In this document: positions 1 to 6,725 of the stretch, piece after piece
How positions within the stretch are numbered: the stretch's first letter is position 1
How the letters are laid out: every line of letters begins with the position of its first letter
Origin: Planctomycetota bacterium
Lineage (GTDB): Bacteria; Planctomycetota; UBA1135; GCA-002686595
DNA: 6,725 nucleotides
Direction: 5' to 3'
NCBI GenBank assembly: GCA_028823185.1
Contig: JAPKBY010000100.1
Coordinates: 1-6,725 of the forward strand
Notes under the pieces: model-generated
What the model was told of the DNA's origin: nothing
The model's database searches: none
The model's input: the letters and a program-made list of their open reading frames with translations, nothing else
Program-made: the position numbers and the translations under genes

Positions 1-3000
1 GCGACGCGTGACATGTTGAACGCCGGGGACATGCCTCCGAGCAAGGCGCCTCAGCCGACGACAGAGGAGCGGCGCGCGCTGCTCTCTTGGCTCGACAGCT
101 CACTAGAGGAGGCCGCGCGGGAGAGCGAGAGCGAGCGAGCTCCGGTCTTGCGGCGCTTGAACAAAGCTCAATACACGAACTCCTTGCAGGAGCTCTTGGG
201 CTTGAGCATCGACTTTGGTCAAGTTCTGCCCGATGACGGCAAGTCGAAGATGGGCTTCTCGAACAATGGTGAGGTCTTGTTCTCTTCACCACTGCACCTC
301 GAGTACTACCAAGAGATCGCGCGAGCTGGTCTAGACCAAGCCATCGCGATCGGAGAGAGACCAGAGGTGACCCGCTACAAGCTGAGCTTTGGAAGAGGGC
401 TTGGCGTGGGCAAGCCAGCGGGAACCACCGGTGGCTATCAAGCGATCCCGCTCAACGCGAACGACTTCGTCGTCGACATCTTAGACGCTGATGGCGCACC
501 GAAGATGGGCGCAGATTCAGCTGCTCAGATGGAGCTCGACCGCATCAAGAGAAAGGTGACCGTCGGCTTCAGAGGCTCCTCTCAAGAGCGCTTCCACACG
601 GTGGAGGAGGGGCTCGTGCTCTATTCCGCGCTCCCCCACAAAGAGGTCGCGCCAGGTTCATGGCAGGGCCCGTCTCCGAACATGAAGTTAGAGATGCAGC
701 GCGTCTTCCCCGACGAGGGAGACTTCGCTCTGCGTGTGACCGCCTCGCATGGCTATCTCGTTAAAGAGAAGAAGGAGCTCTTGGTGAGCATCGTCGACCC
801 AACTCCGCGGGCGAGCTTGACCTTCTCAGGCGCCGCGGTGGAGACCAGCGAAGCCCAGACTCTCATGATCGCGTCGACGGACATCGGTCCGATGTATCGC
901 GCAGGCCCGATCTCAACAGCGACAGGTGAGATCGCTAGAGACACGGTCTATGTAGACCCCGCTGGACCCTTCGATTTTGACGCGCTCCTCTCCGATGGCG
1001 TGACTGGTTGGAAGGAGACCGGAGACGAAGAGGGCGTGGTCAAGACCTACCCGATAGGGGAAGGCACCGTGCATCTCGCGCGTATCATCGAGGCGCCGAG
1101 CGCCCGCACGATGGACATTTCTATCGGGAGTGACGACGCCGTTTGGGTCTGGTTGAACGGAGAGTCTGTATTGCAGAGAGACGTGAGGCGCGGCGTTTCA
1201 GCCGATCAAGACCTCATCACGCTCTCGCTGAAGGCTGGCCGTAACGAGCTCTTGATCAAGGTCGTCAACTATCTCGGAAACTTTGGGAGCTATCACCGCG
1301 TCATCCATGACGGGACGACCGCCGGAGCGACGCCTTATGAGCTCGTCTTAGAAGATGCGACTCAAGTGCTCAACGCCGACCGCAGCGACCAGCGCAAGAA
1401 CTTGATCTTCAGGGCAGGAGGCTTGGTCCCGGAAGATTCGACAAAGGAGAGCGGTGCGCGTCTCTTCGTTGACCTGCCAAAGGCCGGCTACTATCAGTTC
1501 GACTTAGTGCATGCCGCGATGCGGCCGGCAGCGATGGGCTCGATCCGCTTCAAGGTCGGCGGACAGAAATTAGATCTGCGACCGCAGCTCTCTGAAGTTG
1601 AGGTCGAGCGCGGCTTCGTCGTCACGACCGTAGGCGGCGGCTATATGAACAAAGGGCGCCACGAGGTGACGGTCGGAGGTCCCATCTTCGTGGGCTTCAG
1701 CCATGTGTTGATCACTCCGCTTGCTGAGGATCACCCCTTAGTCATGCGCCTTGAGGCGAAACCCGAGGAAGAGGTGCAGGCGAAGCTCCCTGCCATGCGC
1801 GCCTTTATCGGCACGCGAACTGATGACGGGATGGACTACAAGACCTTCGATGGACCTCAGGAGGTCACAGCGAAGAAGGGAGCTGCAGAGACTCACACCT
1901 TCTATGGGCGCCTAGAGAATCTCCCGATCCCAGAGCCGGACTCAGGCGATCTAGAGGTGCTGTCAGGCATCCTCGTGCTGGGTGTTTGGAATGATCACCT
2001 CGTCAAATCGAACAAGGAGACGGGGCCGCCGCTCTTGATCGAAGCGATGGAATTCGAGGCGCCTTATCACCCCGTCTGGCCGCCTCTTTCACACACGCAA
2101 ATCTTTTTTGAGTCAGTCAACTCCGGCGATGAGTTGCTCTACACCCGCGAGGTGCTCACGCGCTTCCTCGAGCGCGCGTTCCGTCGACCGGCCGAGCTTG
2201 GAGAGGTCGCTCGGTACATGGAGTTCTGGTCAGCCTTGCGTGATGACTATGAGCACTATGAACACAGCGTGAGAGAGGTCCTCGTCGCGGTGCTCTCTTC
2301 GCCCAGCTTCCTCTTTATGGTGGAGCCCGAGAGGCCCGTAGAGTTGGTGTCTGAGGATGCCCTGGCGGCGAGGCTCTCCTTCTTCCTTTGGAACTCTCCT
2401 CCGGATGAAGAGCTGCGTGAACTCGCGAAGGGCGGCCAGTTGAGGTTGCAGCTCCACGAGCAGGTGGCTCGCCTCTTAGATGACCAGCGCTCGGAGAATT
2501 TCGTTCGCGCGTTCACAAAGGAGTGGTTGCGGATAGATCGACTCGAAGGGATGACGATCAACCCGAACAAGTTCAGGGACTTCACCCGCTTCGTGAAGAG
2601 GGACATGGCTGAGGAGACGTATCAGTTTGTCTCTCATGTCCTCAGGGAAGACCTGAACCTCTTCACCTTGATTGACTCTGACTTCGCGATGCTCAACCAG
2701 AACCTCGCAGAGTTCTATGGGGTGGAAGGAGTGGAAGGCGTCGCCTTCAGACCGGTGCCGGTCGCTCCGGAACAAGGACGCGGTGGGCTGCTCTCGCACG
2801 GAGCGTTCCTCGCTGGCCACTCTGACGGCAACGAGCCGCATCCCATCAAGCGAGCAGTTTGGGTCAAAGAGAAGCTGCTTGGACAGCCGCCGCTTCCTCC
2901 TCCTCCGAACGTGCCCGACCTTGACCCCGAGACCCCGGGCTTCGACAAGTTGACCCTGAAGGAGAAGATCGAGCTGCACAGAGACAGCGACTCCTGTCGC

Positions 3001-3351
3001 GACTGCCACGCCAGCTTTGACCCTTATGGGATCGCGCTCGAGAGCTATAGCGCCGTCGGTCTCTTAGAGAGCAAGCGCAAGGGGCGAGAGATCGATGCCA
3101 GCACCGTCCTCCCGGACGGCACGCTGATCAATGGCCCGGAAGGCTTGAGGGCATATATCTTGGAGGAGGTGCCGGACTCCTTCGCCTCTTCACTGATTGA
3201 ACACCTCTTCGCATACGCCCTGGGGCGTGACGTGGGCTATGCGGACGAAGAAGAACTGCAGAACATCCTGAAAGCTGTAAGATCGAAGGGCGACCGAATG
3301 AGGACTGTGATCCACGAGATCGTAAGCTCTCCCTCGTTCAGAGAGAGATAG
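1..3351 (+). CDS. DUF1592-class exported cytochrome c-like multidomain protein (5' partial)
   Basis: The frame is open from base 1, so the ATG at 13 is internal and the true start lies upstream. Numbering from that ATG, residues 1-35 look like the tail of a PSCyt1 cytochrome c domain, with an MPP motif (31-39) that would supply the Met haem ligand. DUF1587 follows at about 45-111 (LRRLNKAQYTNSLQELLGL). Next come about 590 beta-rich residues; 350-430 (SDDAVWVWLNGE, LKAGRNELLIKVVN) and 443-580 resemble galactose-binding-like sandwiches. Then come DUF1595 (about 706-771), DUF1592 (776-905), DUF1588 (923-1016, with CRDCH at 995-999) and DUF1585 (1035-1112). This domain order is typical of the family, whose biochemical role is not established; redox-linked polysaccharide processing is a hypothesis. 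It ends in TAG, 12 bases before its usual DUF1552 partner. The family call is firm and the function unknown. Confidence 0.93.
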   Translation, partial: ATRDMLNAGDMPPSKAPQPTTEERRALLSWLDSSLEEAARESESERAPVLRRLNKAQYTNSLQELLGLSIDFGQVLPDDGKSKMGFSNNGEVLFSSPLHLEYYQEIARAGLDQAIAIGERPEVTRYKLSFGRGLGVGKPAGTTGGYQAIPLNANDFVVDILDADGAPKMGADSAAQMELDRIKRKVTVGFRGSSQERFHTVEEGLVLYSALPHKEVAPGSWQGPSPNMKLEMQRVFPDEGDFALRVTASHGYLVKEKKELLVSIVDPTPRASLTFSGAAVETSEAQTLMIASTDIGPMYRAGPISTATGEIARDTVYVDPAGPFDFDALLSDGVTGWKETGDEEGVVKTYPIGEGTVHLARIIEAPSARTMDISIGSDDAVWVWLNGESVLQRDVRRGVSADQDLITLSLKAGRNELLIKVVNYLGNFGSYHRVIHDGTTAGATPYELVLEDATQVLNADRSDQRKNLIFRAGGLVPEDSTKESGARLFVDLPKAGYYQFDLVHAAMRPAAMGSIRFKVGGQKLDLRPQLSEVEVERGFVVTTVGGGYMNKGRHEVTVGGPIFVGFSHVLITPLAEDHPLVMRLEAKPEEEVQAKLPAMRAFIGTRTDDGMDYKTFDGPQEVTAKKGAAETHTFYGRLENLPIPEPDSGDLEVLSGILVLGVWNDHLVKSNKETGPPLLIEAMEFEAPYHPVWPPLSHTQIFFESVNSGDELLYTREVLTRFLERAFRRPAELGEVARYMEFWSALRDDYEHYEHSVREVLVAVLSSPSFLFMVEPERPVELVSEDALAARLSFFLWNSPPDEELRELAKGGQLRLQLHEQVARLLDDQRSENFVRAFTKEWLRIDRLEGMTINPNKFRDFTRFVKRDMAEETYQFVSHVLREDLNLFTLIDSDFAMLNQNLAEFYGVEGVEGVAFRPVPVAPEQGRGGLLSHGAFLAGHSDGNEPHPIKRAVWVKEKLLGQPPLPPPPNVPDLDPETPGFDKLTLKEKIELHRDSDSCRDCHASFDPYGIALESYSAVGLLESKRKGREIDASTVLPDGTLINGPEGLRAYILEEVPDSFASSLIEHLFAYALGRDVGYADEEELQNILKAVRSKGDRMRTVIHEIVSSPSFRER
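1060..1305 (+). other. Beta-sandwich (PA14/CBM-like) module inside the DUF1592-class protein
   Basis: This stretch encodes a compact module that opens with VHLARIIEAPSART, continues with SDDAVWVWLNGE and a DVRRG segment, and closes with LKAGRNELLIKVVN. The pattern of a short 'SDD...WLNG' turn followed by 'L.L..G.N.LLIKV.N' is familiar from galactose-binding-like or PA14-like modules attached to planctomycete cytochrome proteins. It probably binds a sugar or mediates protein contacts. No ligand residues can be assigned from sequence alone, and the exact fold is an inference. Confidence 0.6.
2995..3009 (+). other. c-type haem motif CRDCH in DUF1588 region
   Basis: The codons read Cys-Arg-Asp-Cys-His, the canonical CxxCH signature for covalent haem attachment. 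They are followed by A-S-F-D-P-Y-G, the usual context at the end of DUF1588. Whether haem is really attached here is not known. The motif lies in a secreted protein, which is compatible with periplasmic cytochrome c maturation. Confidence 0.75.
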
Positions 3352-3363
3352 CGAGAACCACCC

Positions 3364-4776
3364 ATGAGCAGTAAATCTTGGCACTTGGATCGTAGGTCCT
3401 TCTTGCGCGGCGCAGGTGTGTCGTGCGCCCTCCCTTATATGGAGGCGATGGAGGCGGACGTCAAAGCGCTCGACGCGAAGGAGCCGAAGCGCGTCTGTTT
3501 CGTCTACTTCCCAAACGGCTGCAGCTTGCCGAAAGAGAGCGATGAGAAGAACGCCCACTGGCGCTGGTTCCCTAAGGGCGAAGGAGCGAACTTTCAGTTC
3601 ACGAAGGTCCTCGAGCCCCTTGAGGCGTTCAAGAATGACATCGCCGTCTATGGGGGCCTGAGCCACCCACGCAGCAGGGAGCTCTTAGGTCACCTCGCTG
3701 GTGACACCTGGCTCACCGGAGGTGATCTCCGCGGCGGCCTCTACAAGAACAACATCTCGGTCGACCAGCTCGCCGCTAGACATCTCAAAAAGCACACGCG
3801 CTATCCATCCTTCACGTTCTCGACGGATGGGGGCGTGGGATATAAATCTCGTGTCTCGACCTTGTCCTTCGATGACAACGGACACCCCATGCCCTCAGAG
3901 CACCGCCACCGGCAAATCTTTGAGCGCTACTTCTCTCCTGACAAGGGCGCTACGACTGAAGAGCGTCGGCGCTCTATCCTTGAGGGGAAGAAGGTGGTGG
4001 ACCTCGTCTTAGAAGAGAGCAAGCGACTTTGGAAGCGGCTAGGCATCAACGACAAGCGGAAGATGGACGAGTATCTCTCGTCCTTGAGCTCAGTAGAGGA
4101 GCAGGTCAAGCGCAACGAGGCTTGGCTAGACACTCCGCTGAAGCCCTTCAACGCGGACCACATCAAGCTCGACAACAACCCGGCAGTAGATCCGACCGCT
4201 TATGTGCGGACGATGTATGACCTGATGGTCTTGGGCTTTCAGACGGACGCCACGCGAGTGATGACTTATATGCTCGCGCGTGAAGATGGGATGGGCTTTG
4301 GAGATCGCTGGCCAGGCATGGTGACGAACACGAGCAAGGGCCACCACACGATCAGCCATGACAGCGTCTGGGAAGAGTGGGGTCCCTACGACCGCTGGTA
4401 TGCGGAGCAGTTCGCTTACTTCCTCGGGCGCATGAAAGAGACCACAGACGAGTGGGGGTCGCTGCTCGACAACACGATGACTCTCTATGGCAGCTCGTGT
4501 ACGACGACACACAACGCGCGCAACTATCCGATGGCGATCGCCGGCGGAAAAAACCTCGGCATCCGTCATGGGCACTACTCGCGCTACAGCAAGGTCGGGC
4601 TGATGTCCTCCGGCGCGAACCAGTTAACAGGAGCTGTCCTCGCGAAGGCGGTCGAGAAGGTCGGCAAGGATGACCTGCCCTGTTGCAACCTCTATGTGAG
4701 CATGCTGCAGGCGCTCGGCATCGAGACCGAGAAGTTCTCAGACAGCACTGGCTCGCTAGAAGGCTTCTTCGCCTGA
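3364..4776 (+). CDS. DUF1552 family protein with twin-arginine signal
   Basis: This 470-residue protein is full length for DUF1552, a family usually encoded next to DUF1592-class cytochromes, as here. The N-terminus has D9-R10-R11-S-F-L-R-G, a good Tat motif, followed by a short, weakly hydrophobic stretch (17-28), so it is probably exported folded. Family landmarks are VCFVYFPNG near residue 45, SVDQ at 132-135, a His cluster (H327, H328, H332), a T-H383-N segment, H402-G-H404 and the terminal DSTGS near 460. The family is commonly compared with DUF1501 and alkaline-phosphatase-like folds, but no activity is established and I cannot name a catalytic residue. The ATG at 3364 follows the upstream stop by 12 bases and has only a weak GCGAG Shine-Dalgarno (3351-3355, 8-base spacer). 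That suggests translation coupled to the upstream gene. The family call is firm. Confidence 0.93.
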   Translation: MSSKSWHLDRRSFLRGAGVSCALPYMEAMEADVKALDAKEPKRVCFVYFPNGCSLPKESDEKNAHWRWFPKGEGANFQFTKVLEPLEAFKNDIAVYGGLSHPRSRELLGHLAGDTWLTGGDLRGGLYKNNISVDQLAARHLKKHTRYPSFTFSTDGGVGYKSRVSTLSFDDNGHPMPSEHRHRQIFERYFSPDKGATTEERRRSILEGKKVVDLVLEESKRLWKRLGINDKRKMDEYLSSLSSVEEQVKRNEAWLDTPLKPFNADHIKLDNNPAVDPTAYVRTMYDLMVLGFQTDATRVMTYMLAREDGMGFGDRWPGMVTNTSKGHHTISHDSVWEEWGPYDRWYAEQFAYFLGRMKETTDEWGSLLDNTMTLYGSSCTTTHNARNYPMAIAGGKNLGIRHGHYSRYSKVGLMSSGANQLTGAVLAKAVEKVGKDDLPCCNLYVSMLQALGIETEKFSDSTGSLEGFFA

Positions 4777-4795
4777 GCCTCTCGGTGGAATCTCC

Positions 4796-4799
4796 GGAG
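4796..4799 (+). promoter_or_regulatory. Ribosome binding site for the PSCyt1/PSCyt2 gene
   Basis: GGAG lies 8 bases before the ATG at 4808, inside the 31-base gap after the DUF1552 stop. It supports 4808 as the start and is stronger than the Shine-Dalgarno of the DUF1552 gene. No promoter or terminator is evident in the gap, so the two genes are probably co-transcribed. Confidence 0.6.
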
Positions 4800-4807
4800 C
4801 TTCGCAC

Positions 4808-6725
4808 ATGAGTATCGCGGGACGGTTGAGCTCTGTCTCCACGGCTGCTTTGCTCGCGAGCGTGAGCGTCCTCGCTGCGCAGGTAGAGGAGGGCGAGCGC
4901 GTTCAATATGGGCGCGACATCCAGCCGATCTTGGCTCAGGCTTGCTTCAACTGCCACGGCCCGGACGCCGCGCAGCGCGAAGCCCGGTTGCGCCTCGATG
5001 AGCGCGAGGGTGCGACCGCCGAGCGCCGCCACGGGCCCGCCATCATCGCTGGTGACTCCGCAGCTAGTCTCCTGGTTCAGCGCATCACGGATGAGCTCGT
5101 AGACGACCGGATGCCGCCCTTGGAAGCTGAGAGACAGCTCAGTCCTGAAGAGATCGAACTCTTGGTGCGCTGGGTCGAAGAGGGCGCAGAGTACGAGACT
5201 CACTGGGCCTTCCTCTCCGCGAAGAGGCCAGCCTCTCCTGTCGTGCGCGACACAGAGTGGGCGCGCGATGAGCTCGACACCTTCATCTTGCGAGGCTTGG
5301 AGGAGGCAGGACTCAGCCCCTCGACCGAGGCTGACAGGGAGACTTGGCTGCGGCGCGTGAGCCTCGATCTGACCGGTCTGCCACCCCACCCAGATGAGGT
5401 CACCGCCTTCCTCGCTGATGACGAAGCGGACGCCTACGAGCGCGTCGTAGAGCGCCTCTTGGGCTCGCCTCACTACGCAGAGCACATGGCGCGCTACTGG
5501 CTCGATCTGGCGCGCTACGCCGACTCTCACGGCTATCAATACGACCAGGAGCGACAGATGTGGGGCTGGAGGGATTGGGTGATTGAGGCCTACGCTGAGA
5601 ACATGCCCTTCGACCGCTTCACGATCGAACAGCTCGCGGGTGATCTCCTCGACGCGCCCACAGAGAGGCAGCGCGTCGCGACTGGATTCAATCGCAATCA
5701 CCCGATCACGATCGAGGGCGGCGTCATCGACGAGGAATACCGCGTCGAGTATGTGATGGACCGCGTCGGGACGACGGCGACAGCGTGGATGGGACTGACC
5801 GTCAGCTGCGCCCGATGTCATGATCACAAATACGATCCGCTCTCACAGCGCGAGTTCTACGGGCTCTACGCCTTCTTCAATCAGGTCCCTGAGCGCGGAC
5901 TCAACGGCTTCAACCCGACCCTCTCTGTGACGACGAGGAGAGCGAGTGAGGCAGCAACTGCGATCGATCTAGAGATCGCCACGCTCGAGGCGGAGTCCAT
6001 GCCGAGCGCAAAAGAGCTGGAGCTTTGGGCTTTGGAGATCGCGAGTGAGGAGCCCTGGCATCCGATCGGGAGCTTGGAGAGCGGGGCTCTCAGGGCTGAC
6101 TGTCCGACTGCGGACTTAACAGGACTTCGTATTGAGGGGGCGACCGATACGAGTCCGACGCCCACCTTGCGGGTGCATCCGCCCGAAGGGAGCGCGCCGC
6201 TCGGACGCTATGTGCGCGTCGACCTCCCCGGCCGAGATCAGTACCTGAGCCTGGCGGAGGTGCTCGTCTTCTCCGACGGGGAGAACATCGCTCTGCGCGG
6301 GAAGGCATCTCAGTCCAGCACGAGCTCCGGCGGGGTCGCGCCAAGGGCTATCGACGGGAATTCGAACGGAGCCCACACCGCCGGGTCCGTCACGCACACG
6401 GCGCTTCAACGGGACGCCTGGTGGGAGGTGGAGCTCGCGGCTCTCGCTCCGATCCACCGAATCGAGCTCTTCAACCGCACCGACTGCTGCAGCGAGCGCC
6501 TCGACGGGTGCAGGGTCACGGTGCTCGGAGAAGATCGGGAGACGCTCTTCGAGTACAGCTTCACCCAGACCCCCGCTCCCCATGGCCAGGTCATCACAGG
6601 AGGGCCTCGGGACGTTCCGTTGGTTTGGCGACGGGGCGTTTGGGCGGCCACTCTTGATTCGCTTGTCACGGAGGGCACACAGCTCGAGGTCGAGGGCGCT
6701 GTGGGCGATGGGCTCGTCGAGGTAA
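4808..6725 (+). CDS. PSCyt1-PSCyt2 (DUF1549) exported cytochrome protein with F-type lectin domain (3' partial)
   Basis: The ATG at 4808 opens a frame with no stop to the window end (639 full codons). Residues 1-24 form a Sec-type signal peptide (R6, a hydrophobic core, then VLAAQ). PSCyt1 covers about 37-120, with haem motif CFNCH (46-50) and M102-P-P as likely Met ligand. PSCyt2/DUF1549 spans about 152-360 (D154-ELDTFIL, SLDLTGLPP, YWLDLARYADSHGY) and ends with a second haem motif, CARCH (334-338), then DHKYDPLSQREFYGLYAFFN. Residues 361-465 are a poorly conserved linker. Residues 466-585 form an F-type lectin or discoidin-like domain. Relatives end in DUF1553, so several hundred residues probably lie beyond the window. 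Partners of such genes are often DUF1501 proteins; here the upstream neighbour is DUF1552. The domain calls are firm, the reaction is unknown, and carbohydrate targeting is inferred from the lectin domain. Confidence 0.93.
   Translation, partial: MSIAGRLSSVSTAALLASVSVLAAQVEEGERVQYGRDIQPILAQACFNCHGPDAAQREARLRLDEREGATAERRHGPAIIAGDSAASLLVQRITDELVDDRMPPLEAERQLSPEEIELLVRWVEEGAEYETHWAFLSAKRPASPVVRDTEWARDELDTFILRGLEEAGLSPSTEADRETWLRRVSLDLTGLPPHPDEVTAFLADDEADAYERVVERLLGSPHYAEHMARYWLDLARYADSHGYQYDQERQMWGWRDWVIEAYAENMPFDRFTIEQLAGDLLDAPTERQRVATGFNRNHPITIEGGVIDEEYRVEYVMDRVGTTATAWMGLTVSCARCHDHKYDPLSQREFYGLYAFFNQVPERGLNGFNPTLSVTTRRASEAATAIDLEIATLEAESMPSAKELELWALEIASEEPWHPIGSLESGALRADCPTADLTGLRIEGATDTSPTPTLRVHPPEGSAPLGRYVRVDLPGRDQYLSLAEVLVFSDGENIALRGKASQSSTSSGGVAPRAIDGNSNGAHTAGSVTHTALQRDAWWEVELAALAPIHRIELFNRTDCCSERLDGCRVTVLGEDRETLFEYSFTQTPAPHGQVITGGPRDVPLVWRRGVWAATLDSLVTEGTQLEVEGAVGDGLVEV
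4943..4957 (+). other. c-type haem motif CFNCH in PSCyt1
   Basis: Cys46-Phe-Asn-Cys49-His50 is followed by G-P-D, the classic planctomycete cytochrome c (PSCyt1) context. M102-P-P, 52 residues after H50, is the expected distal ligand. The protein has a signal peptide, so haem attachment in the periplasm is plausible. Confidence 0.88.
5807..5821 (+). other. Second CxxCH motif (CARCH) at end of PSCyt2
   Basis: Cys334-Ala-Arg-Cys337-His338 is followed by D-H-K-Y-D-P, a conserved signature of DUF1549 proteins. It fits the covalent haem consensus, but it is not inside a recognisable cytochrome c fold, so haem or metal binding here is an inference. Confidence 0.7.
6203..6562 (+). other. F-type lectin (fucolectin-like) domain within the PSCyt protein
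   Basis: The core begins at N493-IALRGKASQSS and continues with A514-I-D-G-N and W538-W-E-V-E-L, then N556-R-T-D-C-C-S-E-R564. These match the eel fucolectin (Anguilla agglutinin) pattern in order and spacing. The ligand triad of that lectin (His52, Arg79, Arg86) corresponds to H530, R557 and R564, with identical spacings of 27 and 7 residues. Its vicinal Cys pair corresponds to C560-C561. The segment G466-RYVRVDLPG to AEVLVF488 lies before the core, although in the eel protein the similar strand closes the domain. Binding of L-fucose or a related glycan is the likely role. A plain F5/8 type C domain without sugar binding is the alternative, but the intact triad argues against it. Confidence 0.8.

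Noticed and set aside
13..15. ATG at 13 as the start of the first gene.
   Set aside because: The frame is open upstream to base 1, and the sequence at this ATG is already the C-terminal end of a cytochrome c domain with the MPP motif, so the start is outside the window.
121..140. GAGAGCGAGAGCGAGCGAGC, a purine-rich simple repeat.
   Set aside because: It is short, in frame, and encodes an acidic Glu/Ser linker between the cytochrome domain and DUF1587. Nothing suggests a regulatory or mobile origin.
2476..3009. Minus-strand open frame of 177 codons inside the first gene.
   Set aside because: It is fully antisense to the conserved DUF1592/DUF1588 domains, has no motif of its own, and is best explained by codon bias on the + strand.
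3415..3426. Possible lipobox (G-V-S-C21) after the twin-arginine motif of the DUF1552 protein.
   Set aside because: There is no Leu or similar residue at -3, and the hydrophobic core before it is too short. The Cys sits where relatives usually have small or hydrophobic residues, so a Tat lipoprotein is not supported.
4777..4807. Intergenic gap checked for a terminator or promoter.
   Set aside because: Only 31 bases are available, with no strong inverted repeat plus T-run and no convincing -35/-10 pair. Only the ribosome binding site could be supported.
4352..5827. Long minus-strand open frame (491 codons) lying across the end of the DUF1552 gene and the start of the PSCyt gene.
   Set aside because: It is antisense to two genes with clear family motifs and spans the gap between them. 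Its translation has no recognisable domain and turns into Arg/Ser/Cys-rich sequence, as expected of a GC-rich shadow frame.

Overview
The window carries three long genes, all on the + strand, packed head to tail with gaps of 12 and 31 bases, so it looks like part of one operon. Both ends are cut: the first gene begins upstream of base 1 and the third runs past base 6725. The protein families (DUF1587/1595/1592/1588/1585, DUF1552 and PSCyt1/PSCyt2) are greatly expanded in Planctomycetota and Verrucomicrobiota and also occur in Acidobacteriota and Myxococcota. Together with the GC-rich codon usage, this points to a bacterium of the Planctomycetota/Verrucomicrobiota type. The phylum cannot be fixed from this window alone.

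Layout: 1-3351 is a large exported DUF1592-class protein. It holds the tail of a planctomycete-type cytochrome c domain, a DUF1587 domain, about 590 residues of mostly beta-rich, probably ligand-binding modules, then DUF1595-DUF1592-DUF1588-DUF1585 with a CxxCH haem motif. 3364-4776 is a DUF1552 protein with a twin-arginine export signal, the usual partner of the first gene. 4808 to the window end is a PSCyt1-PSCyt2 protein with a Sec-type signal peptide and two CxxCH motifs. It also carries an F-type (fucolectin-like) lectin domain. The DUF1553 domain that normally ends such proteins would lie downstream.

The three products would all act outside the cytoplasm. Two carry c-type haem motifs and beta-sandwich or lectin modules, and the third is Tat-exported. 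No member of these families has a firmly established reaction that I can name. The usual hypothesis is redox-linked breakdown or binding of complex polysaccharides. The most informative observation is that the third protein's lectin domain keeps the full published F-type motif HX(26)RXDX(4)R/K and the vicinal Cys pair. This suggests that fucose, or a fucose-containing glycan such as fucoidan, is the ligand. That link is inference.

I found no RNA genes, insertion sequences, CRISPR arrays or terminators. Apart from the two short gaps, the whole window is coding.
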